From positions 24,950,139-25,014,138 of the forward strand of contig NC_090133.1 in NCBI RefSeq assembly GCF_040581485.1: DNA of 64,000 nt. Reading direction: 5' to 3'. Shown one piece after another: positions 35,147-45,100 of the stretch. Position numbers and translations under genes: made by a program. Source of the stretch: Linepithema humile. Taxonomy: Eukaryota; Arthropoda; Insecta; Hymenoptera; Formicidae. Position 1 is the first letter of the stretch, and every line of letters begins with the position of its first letter. Under the pieces are notes generated by a model. That model saw nothing but the letters and a program-made list of their open reading frames with translations, made no database searches and was not told the DNA's origin.

Positions 35147-35425
35147 ATGAACGGCCATTGTTTTTCGTTTCTGTTTCTTTTCTTCGCATTTCGCAGAATA
35201 TTTGTTGGTACTTGTGTTGTCGCGCTACCGTTATGCCACGGTTCGCGTCGTAAAACGATTGCCCTGAGGACCGTCGTAAAGAAAATTCGTGTGGATACGC
35301 GTCAGGAATGTGTCAAAAAATGCGACAGGCTGTGTGGAATAGAGAGAAAGACATTGCATTCGCAGCAGTCTCGTTCGAGAGGAGTCCCAGCTGATCGATG
35401 TTACTCGTGTCTCATCTTTTTATGA
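35147..35425 (+). CDS. Hypothetical small ORF with signal-peptide-like start
   Basis: A 92-codon frame from ATG to stop. Its first 30 residues are hydrophobic (HCFSFLFLFFAF, then GTCVVALPLCHG) and the rest is basic with several Cys. I do not recognise it. It lies antisense to the probable CASK 3' UTR and overlaps the next frame by 28 nt, so it may be chance. Confidence 0.2.
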   Translation: MNGHCFSFLFLFFAFRRIFVGTCVVALPLCHGSRRKTIALRTVVKKIRVDTRQECVKKCDRLCGIERKTLHSQQSRSRGVPADRCYSCLIFL

Positions 35426-35730
35426 AATTTCGAAAGAGGGACAAGAAAGAGAAAGAGAAGCAGGTGCAGGAGAAATTGGTGGTCCGCGAGAAAGCGTCCG
35501 TTTCTAGACGCATCGTGACGCCATGGCCGTCACTGACTTCGTCACGCCCGATGCTGACGCGTGCGATTTCTGATAGATCCGACGTCTCGGTGATGGACGC
35601 GGCGGCGATGCTCATCGACGTCAGGACGATTCCGAACACGTCGCTGGTGCCCCCTCGTGTCCCGCGACTGTATAATAACAACTATGCAGCGGTGTTTAAA
35701 GAACTTCATGAACACACGGCCATCATATAA
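35398..35730 (+). CDS. Hypothetical 110-residue basic ORF
   Basis: ATG to TAA frame with a Lys/Glu-rich beginning (FRKRDKKEKEKQVQEK), a Ser/Thr/Arg middle and an end reading NNNYAAVFKELHEHTAII. The composition is more protein-like than other frames in this gap, and it sits in a GC-richer patch. No family is recognised. It is antisense to the probable CASK 3' UTR, within 240 nt of the CASK stop codon. A minus-strand frame covers part of the same DNA, so codon bias alone could explain both. Confidence 0.25.
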   Translation: MLLVSHLFMKFRKRDKKEKEKQVQEKLVVREKASVSRRIVTPWPSLTSSRPMLTRAISDRSDVSVMDAAAMLIDVRTIPNTSLVPPRVPRLYNNNYAAVFKELHEHTAII

Positions 35731-35964
35731 TCACGCACTCCAGTCGATTGTTTCACCGGCGAGCCGAGATCGGCGGCGAGTACGTTTGATTGGTCCGACG
35801 TAACTGCCTGCGGCACGTTCTTCACCAGGATACGGCCTGGCGGCTGTCGACGTCACTGTCAGATCTTCGCGACGAGTTCGTTACGGTGCCGGTGATCACT
35901 ACTTCATCCTCGACGAGCCGTTGCAGTCCGCGGTAGCGATCTGACGAATCGGCGAGGACCGCTG

Positions 35965-36144
35965 TCAGTAGACCCAAGAAACTGGTACCCACTGTGGTGT
36001 CGTGTGCACACGCTCGATCGCGGCCTCCAGCTGGGCGATCGTCTCGTCGAGGTCGTTGTTCACGATGGTCAAGTCGAAGAAGTGCCCGTACGCCTGCTTC
36101 AGCATGTCCGACTCCTTCGCCAATCGTTCCAGACTACCGTCGAA
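35965..36144 (-). CDS. CASK: CASK last coding exon
   Basis: 180 nt after catgttttcag: FDGSLERLAKESDMLKQAYG to TTPQWVPVSWVY and TGA at 35967-35965. The PQWVPVSWVY end is conserved in this MAGUK branch. Confidence 0.96.
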   Translation of the reverse strand, partial: FDGSLERLAKESDMLKQAYGHFFDLTIVNNDLDETIAQLEAAIERVHTTPQWVPVSWVY

Positions 36145-39100
36145 CTGAAAACATGAATGACTTTGTGGAAAAATTGTCGTTGATTCGCATACAACACATT
36201 TGCTGCATATAATATAATACTAATTTGTAATTGTATCTAATTCAAATATAGTTGAAACTTTTTCGAAGTAAATTCTGAATTATTCCATAAAAATGTTAAA
36301 CGAAAAACTGTCGTTGATTCACATACAACACATTTGCTGCATATAATATAATACTAATTTGTAATTGTCTCTAATTAAAATATAGTTGAAACTTTTTCGA
36401 AGTAAATTCTGAATTATTCCATAAAAATGTTAAGCGAGCGTGTAGTATAATTATACTTTATGTTGAAGAAATTATGCATTTAAATTATGCTATATTTTCT
36501 TTACTGGAAATATAAATTATCGGATTGTCCATTTAACTCTGTATGCCGAGTAAGATCGAGTAAGACGGGCTGTTTTGTCGTGCTTATAACATTATCGGAA
36601 CCGCTTGGCATTCTTTAACGATTTCCTTTCAAAATGAATTAACGGACCGCAGTCGGACGATTAGTCATTGGGAACAAGTGAACCAATAACTGTTTGCCCG
36701 ATTAATCCGCCAAATCCATAATTCATTTGAAAATCGTTGAATAGTTTGCCTAATTGCTTAATTGGCGTGCAAGCATCCCTGGTTCGTATTATATCTACGA
36801 ATCAAGAATCGAGTTATATACACTCAGTATAAATCATATAATATTTGCAAATATCAGTGCTGCGCCTGTATACTTTGATAACCCTTTGGCTTGTAACTTA
36901 CTATTGTGCTATACATACTGCTATAAAATGGAATCTCGTTGAACGGTAATCTCGTTTTACATAGCAAATGCTTTAAAGGCCAATACGCTTATGGCTAAGT
37001 GAGGGAACGTGTATCGTGGAAAGGAAAATTAACATGCGCTTCCGAGAGAATATATTGTTCTTAGTTAATTACCTTGAGGTTTAACACGCGAAATAAATGT
37101 TCTGCTTCACTGATAATTAAAAAAGAATTTTATACTAAAATTATTATTATTTCTTTGATTATATTGTTCGTCAATGAAATCTGATATTGTAATAAAACAC
37201 GTTCGTTGAAATCGATGCAATCCACAACCTCCGCGGAAAATATTCAAAATATGCAATATATAAGTTTATCCTTCATTCTTGTATCAAGTTATTTTCATAC
37301 TTACATCCGTAACATTTGCGAACGCTGGTGCAGCGATGAAGACGACGTAAGGTGCAAATTCAGCAGTCCGTAAAACTTTCAATGCTTGTGGTTCAACATC
37401 CAATATGGCCATTCTGCCTTCTTCGTGAATTTTGCGAATAGTTTCGAGTTTAGTTCCATACATAGCATCTTCGTGTGTACCTGTTCTCACAAATAGTAAA
37501 GGTTTTATATATATATATATATATATAAATCTAATCGTTATATATATTTTAACTATTTTCCACACTTCACAGAATTAATTTGCTGATACTTATTTTTCGA
37601 TATTAATAGCTATTATATATCATTCATAAGTTTTAAATACGTTAAAAAAATTTATGTGAGTGTAGTTTTACCGTATTCGAGGTATTCATTAGCAGCTATG
37701 TCTGCCATCATCTCATCGTGTGATACGAAATAGTAATTACGACCATTTTCTTCGTCGCTTCGTGGAGGCCTCGTTGTATCTATATAAAAATATATTTGGT
37801 AAATATTTCGTTCTTATATATATTTTATGCAATTGTTTTCCATGCAAAAAGAATTTATTAATTCAAAATTTTACGAAAAACTTGAAATACTCACGCGGAA
37901 TAGGATAGGCGTATTTATCGGGATGCTTGGAGATAATCGTATTCTTTATGTGTCGTCGACCGACGCCATGTGCTCCCAATAATACTAACGTTTTCCGTTG
38001 GAAGGCAGGATCTATAAAAAGACACAATTTTGACAATAATATTCTATGTAAAATTATGATAACATTGCTTAAATTAATCCGGTAATGGAATTATAAGAAG
38101 TCACACTCTAAAAAACTGCTGACAAAGAAAAAGAAATCATCATCTTACATAATTTAATTATTTAATGTTGCAGAAAAAACTTACAAGGAAGCTTTACGAC
38201 CTCTTCGTAAGTCACCAGATCCAGCTGGTCGAAAACGGCATTGTGCTTTGCGAGATATTTATCCTTGTATTGCTTCTTTTTTCGGCCGAATATTGAGCAA
38301 TTTACTGTAAGCAGAAAGGATCATTAATATAGATGCCGATGAAACTGAAGACGAGGCTACCTCTGCTCAAAAACGTCTGCCCCGGTGTAAACTTGCAAAT
38401 TACTGTGCAAGTGTCATGTTACGGATCCATTATCCGTGCTAACTAACGAGTTCCGGTCTTTATAGTATCAATGAACGACCATTAAAAGACTCGCACTTAT
38501 CGCAATATCATACAAAGACAAATTTTATATATATATTACGTGTATCAATATAATATGTATATCAGGAATTATATCAGAAATTAAACGATAGCTATTTTTT
38601 TATGATCTATAAGTCGCAAATACTTAAAAAAGTTTAAAGCACGTTTTAGATACTATCACAGCATTTAATGGTTTCGTAATTTTTATCCGATCGACTTTTC
38701 GCTTACGAGGTATTAGAAACTTTCCGATCGTATCAAATACAAGCAGAATGTCCATAATAAGATTGTCCTAATGTTATTGAGCCTTACGTCGAAAATTTGA
38801 GCCCCAATTGGTCAACTGAGCGGAGAAATCCGGATTCGCGTGGACTATCTTTGCTAATTCAGTAGCTGTTTGCGCGGAAATGACTAATCGCCGAAAGCTT
38901 CAAGGAGACATTTCTCGCGGAAAGTCCACGTGGATGAATGATTGGTCATTTTCGTACATTTTAGCAAACAGCTACCAGATTAGCGAAGATAGTCCACACG
39001 TATTTAGGTTTCTCCGCATGATTGACCCGAATTGAGGTCCGAATTTTTGGTGTAAGGCCCAACCTTGTTACGCCGCCGCCCGACTGCTGCGTGTCAAGTC

Positions 39101-42100
39101 CACGTGGACTACTTACCCCTTACAATCGTGTTAGACGATGAGGAGAGTTCGAAATTGTAATGAAACGTTTTATTATTTTATATATTTTTGATAATAAAGA
39201 AAGTTTTTTGCGCTCTTTGTCCGCGCTGTAGTTTTAATATTTTAATATTAAATTTTAATATTAAATTTAATATCAAATTTTAATATTTTAATAGCACTTT
39301 ATTTGTTAATATTTATTTAATGCATAATAAATTAATTAAATTTGACGTCAGGAGAAATAGAAATTAATGTCGCGTGTTAATTGCGATTATGTACTTTACT
39401 CACGATTTCTGCAATCAATGAAAAAACTAACGTCTCATTCAATTCTCCGAATTTTCGGCCGACTCTCAAAAAATTCGTAAACACTCTTATTTTTATCGCG
39501 CCACTCACGTCTAGGAATTCTCAACGTCATAACACACAATTCTCGAATATCATAACATATCAGTCCACAAATCATTTGTTATATTTTTAAAAATCTCTAG
39601 AATTATGTATGGTGAATTTAATTTAATTTTCCAGATTGTACAACACGTATGCTGCCCTCCTTAATTAAAATGTTTCAACTAACATTTTCAACTTTTCGAG
39701 AAAAATGAGGATTAAAGATGTAAAACATGTTAAAATACAAATATAAACAAAAAGACGAAAAATGAGAATTTTGCTGATAGGACATTTTAACCAAGGAAGA
39801 CAGTATGTGTTAGAGTTAGATTATAAATGGACGTTATTAATGCAGTGATTCTGAAAGGAACAAAAGCCCATAATACTTATTTAGCTTCATCAGCCATAGC
39901 GAGCCTAAGGGCAACCATCATTTCCTATCTCTGCGAGAAGCTACCTAGGTACATTGATCTTGTTTTGATATTATTACAGTTACAATAAAATTGTTCTTTC
40001 AGAACTCGTATAAAAACCTTAGCTCGTTAAAATATTTTTTCGAAAGATATCCATCAAATTCAATATATTATTGTGTTAAAATACAAAATGTGAAATTTGT
40101 CTCTCTATCAATATAATTGAAATTGTTAGGCCTATACGTTTTTTATTCCAAAATATTTAATTAAAGGCACTCTACGAAAGCATCTATTAAAAAATGAGGT
40201 TTATTATTTTAAGGCACTAATAATGCGATTTATGAAAAAGAGGAATGAGAAATATCATTTTCCAGACATCAGTTGCGTAGGAAGTCATTCACATCGCTAG
40301 ATCATATATTTCCTTATTGTCCTAAAATATATATCACCTAACACGGGGTGTTATCCTATTGGGAAACGCATTAACGCTGTGTGCACTAACGTTAGCAATC
40401 CTTCGCAACACTTTGAAAATTAATAACGAGTATTGACGCCAACACGTAGTGACGAACTACTCTGCGAATATCGATTCCTGGATCAGGCAGAATCTTTGCT
40501 CTATTGATAAAAAAAGTTCATTCCGTCAGCCAGTTCGAAAAAAAGCCATGCCCAGAGGCACTTAGGAGTCCTATTGAGAAGGGGTGTTCCAGCAGGTCAC
40601 AAGATGACAACGTAAGGTCCGTGATGTAATTGATGCATGAGATCTTAAGTAGGTGTCACAATCGGAGCCACGAGGAATTGCCTCACGAGCGTTATCCCCG
40701 CGATTACAGAACTACTGAATATACTAGGAAGATTCGCGTATGCGGCTAGAACGTATATATTAAAGCTGCGGGTGATAGCATGACTGTGTAAACCACGGTA
40801 TCTTGCCAAAATATTTGGATACTTGAAAGTTGAAAAGTATATCGCAATGTACACAACATCTAAAGGATCTTTCTCGAAATATGATATAAGGTTGTAAGGT
40901 GAGAGATTGATTTTTGAAATTTTTGGCAAGATATACGATGAGTGCTCGCTAACATTTAAGACAATCGATCGACTATTTGTTAAAAGCTCCGATTGTAATC
41001 GTGCTGCCATGTATGTTGCGAGTGAAATCGTGCGATAAGCATAAGTGCGTGGAATGTTTTGCAGCGAGTGCATGCATTAAAGCACGCGGTGTAAAAGCAT
41101 CTATTAATGTATAACACAGAATACTATAATAATCTATATTAATAAATTATTACTGACATGATGCTCATATCTCATAATGCGACATTACAAAATTACCTAC
41201 ACAAGCCTGGAAAACAGAAACTTTTCAAAGCTGTTTTATTTTTAATTCGTGTGATTTTATATCATTCGTCTGTATTTCATAAATATTTCGAGGATTAAAA
41301 TTCATGTACAAATATCGTTTATCGCGATTATCATCAGTGTTTCACGTAAAATATTTCTACAAATTGTATAATTGATAATTTCGTATACAATAATACAAAA
41401 GCTGCAATATGTAATAAAAATGAGTGACATTTTGTAAATCAATGTGCAAAAATTACTGGAATGTGAAGGACAATTATTACAAATCTGTATTAATTTTCAG
41501 AAGATTATGATTGCGCTTGCGATTTGTAGATGATCAGACGTCGCATATTGCACATATTTTGGATATTATCCGCGTATTATAAGAATGTGATAATTTCATG
41601 TGTGAAAGAAATGAGTTTATGGACACTACATTTGAAAGCAAAACCATTGTCCTCTCGTATAAAACCCGTCAAGAGATGTTCGTCGTACTTCTCTCTGTAA
41701 TGATGCGTGTGTTAGAAGCATTGGATCCAGTCTGCACTTCATGCGTCTAAAAAAACGGTCCTACGTGACTCTACACGTGTCTACCTGAAGGCAGAGACGT
41801 ACCTGTCGAGCCGTCGCAGCCTTCGGTGTGAGAAGAACATCCACCTTCTCCTTCAGCGTCTAGCCCCGCAATAACACACAACAACAGATATATCACTGCA
41901 GCTAATTATTCCTGCGGCGCTAGCTCTCCATTTACCTATTCCTAATCCGTCCCTCATGCCATCCATTTATATAAACAGACACAGGTACGCAGAGATACAC
42001 GGCGACTCAAAACTTTCTTGCTACATATTCTTAAAGCATTCACCTTTTTATTTGCGTGTCACTTTACAACCGCAATTATACTTCTAATCTGACTTTTAAC

Positions 42101-45100
42101 ATTGTATCTCGAAATTACGGGATTATGCATACGTGGTGTTTTTCTCTTTCGCTCGTTTATTACGATTTCTTTTTACACATTGAGCGTTTTGTCTGTTATC
42201 GCGAAAGTATGTTATCAAAAATGTAAAAATAATAAAACCTTGCAAAGAGCTTGATATTCTTGTTGCTTTTCTAGCTGTCCATAGCAGCATCTCTTCTTTA
42301 AAATGCTTTATGACGTACACAAAGACGATACCATCTTAAAATTTCACAGATCGAGTAGTAACTACCGAAACGGTTATATTTGTTCTTTATTTTCAGCATC
42401 TGGAGATGATAGATGCATCTAGCCAAGCGAAACGATTTCAAAAACGTTCGTACGTTGGTTTCGAGCTTCGAAATCGATACGCGATTTATACGTCATGTGG
42501 AGTAAGAATTGAAACTAATTTTAGTTACAATATTTAAAATAAAGTGAAAAATTTTGATTAATTCAAACATAAATAGAATAGTATACACATTCAACATTTA
42601 ACAATAAATAAATTTGTTTAATTGTAATTTCAATGTTTAACATGAAATTTTCGTATTAAATACAGAATGTATATCTAGCTTTTAGAAGTTTATTTGTTAA
42701 CGAGATTTATTCAATATTTCCACAATTTATATCAAACATCATAAAGTAATAAATTTATTAATTGTTTATTCTATTTATATTTCAGCATTAACGATTATTA
42801 CTGTCAAAATGTACGATTTTTACCACACTTTATCTTTTCAAAAATGTAAAAAAGGTTCATATTTCTTCAAAATATTTCCCATTATTATAAGAAGTATAAC
42901 GAAAGGAAATATGAGCTTATAAGAGATTGCATTGCAGGTACCAATCCGTTTTGCTTTCGTTCGAAATGCGACGATGACGAAATGCCAATGATAATTACAT
43001 AGCTAACCCGATGTGAGCGAATGGTACGCTATTGGTACGCATCTCATTTTATGACCTAATTGATTGATAACAACGATACCACATGCTCCATCGAAAACCT
43101 GTACACATCGAACAACACACAGACGACATCGTGTTTCATCAGCACATTCGTTTTCTGGCAGCGGTGAAACTCAATAGGGAAGAGATTTGACTGGAATTAT
43201 CAAATGTGATAGGATGATAATGGATCGATCGAGCGGCGATGAAAGAATGTTAACGTAATAACGATTTTCTCAATCGGCGAAATTCTGATTCTCTGATCTG
43301 TACTCAAAAGAAATTCTGCGATCTGCTGGAACCAATGATTACCGCATTCGTTCTACCCGAGTTTTTAACTGGAGCTATTCTTGCCCTGAGCGCTTAACGT
43401 CCTATAATTCCCGAGAAAGGAAACTTTTCTTTTGAAGAATACGATCACCCTTAAAAACTTTTTATAACGTAATTGTTGTCAGGGAATTTTACACTCTTCT
43501 GTTAAATTTTTCCATGAAATATGTCAAGCGAATACGTTTTAAAGTAATATTTTCGAAAACTGCTACATCAAGCGCGTATGTTCTTTATCATTTTAAACAT
43601 ATACTTCATCCACAATTTATCCGCATAACCACATCTAGCAGCAGAAAAACGGTTAATATTAATTTCCTTTTATTAAGCAAAAAATAATCTCGACAAGATA
43701 AAGTATCATCTTTTGTTTCCTATTATTACGGTATTTGCTACAGCATGTCTTATGTATGTATAATTTTGCAAGAAAGGCACAGATAGCTAAGCTAAGTTAT
43801 ATTACCTTGTTCTTGCTTGTTCTTCTCCATTGACATGCAGGCGATGCGCCATTCCTGAAGTTCGGGCGAAGGGATAAGACCCGCGGAGCCAGCCGCGTTA
43901 TCCTTCCGCGCTTGCCACCAGTGATGGTCGTCTTTGCTGATGATTTGCAGAATATCGCCGGTCTTAAACGCGATCCCGGCTTGCGCGCAAGGTATCAATT
44001 CATCCTCCAGTGGATCGTAGTCGAATTGCGCTCGAACGAAAATCTGTCGATGCAGTAAAAGTCGCGTTAAAGTTTGACAGAAATAATTGAAGCACGTCGT
44101 TATCGTTATCGAATCGCTATTATATTTCACATCAAGGATTTCACTCTTTACGTCGATATGTTTAACAAGAGAGATTATTACGCGAAAAAATGACAAGAAG
44201 CACAAAGCAAAAAAATGTGACATGTGGGGATAATCGACTCGCAGTGAAATCATTGACAATGGATTAGTAAGAAAAACTTGAATTATAACAACAATAGGTC
44301 CTCGATCGTGAGACGTGACTAAGATATCGTTCTACGGCTATATCGATCGCTGATAGACCTACTCAGCTGCGCTAGACATAGCGAACGAATCTAGGTATTG
44401 CGAGGAAAGCGAAAGATGCGACGCGTAGTAAAGCACTGGCAATAGCTCTTGCAAAGAGTAACAGTATAATGTAGAAAATGTACAAGGTATCAATGGCAAA
44501 TAGAGCGCTCGCAAATTCGTTCAAATTGCAGTATCGATAATACAAAGGCGCATAATGACTCGTAAAGTACAATTTCGTAAAAGTATACATGTTGTCTCGA
44601 GATAACCAGCGATCGACTCGTAGCTCGATTTCGCCACATCGCTTAAAAATTAGGAAGAGGAGAGGCACGCGAAACGAATTTCCAGATGAAACATGGACTC
44701 GCCGTTCTCTGAACGTCGCTGTATGACGTTTTACAGTACGCAGTTGGGTTATTGACTCGAAAGGGGTCGTGCCGGTTTTTTTTTTTTTTTTTTTTTTTAC
44801 AGTTAATCGGTATACTCATCGGCTCGGGAGGACTCTTCGATTGGAGGGACACGAGAGTGTTGTGCGAGCTCTTTGTCGTAATGCCACTAGCGCCACGATT
44901 TTGGTCATCTAGCGATGCACAAAATACGTATACGTGTAAAAAAGGCGTACATAGATATACATATGAGTGATTCCGTTTTTACAAGAAGCTCAAGCACTAG
45001 TTGCTGCACATCACGCAAAAAACAGACGCACACGTAATACGCGCACACACGCATACCGAAGATGCACGATGCAGAGATATGCGCGCGGCCACTACATGAA

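Larger units (their letters stand above)
38705..40211 (+). pseudogene. Broken duplicate of lipocalin intron 2-exon 3-intron 3
   Basis: Collinear with 31415-32617 and lying inside a CASK intron, antisense to CASK. The exon 3 equivalent begins after ttttccag at about 39634 and resumes at 39804 after an inserted element, ending with a preserved donor (ctacctag|gtacattg). The codon matching conserved Cys152 is TGA, followed by a second in-frame TGA, and there are small indels. The copy lacks exons 1, 2 and 4. It must come from DNA-level duplication, since introns were copied. It cannot encode a lipocalin. Confidence 0.85.
38305..41802 (-). other. CASK intron (HOOK side of the optional exon)
   Basis: Holds the lipocalin-derived pseudogene and its two elements, AT-rich sequence with interleaved ttaatatt repeats (39230-39300), and a 142-codon minus-strand frame at 40645-41073. 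The segment 40215-40640 has mixed composition suggestive of old mobile DNA, but no motif. Confidence 0.6.

Noticed and set aside
44776..44798. Poly-T of about 23 as the tail of a minus-strand retrocopy
   Set aside because: No coding remnant precedes it on the minus strand and no target-site duplication was seen; a plain homopolymer is more likely.
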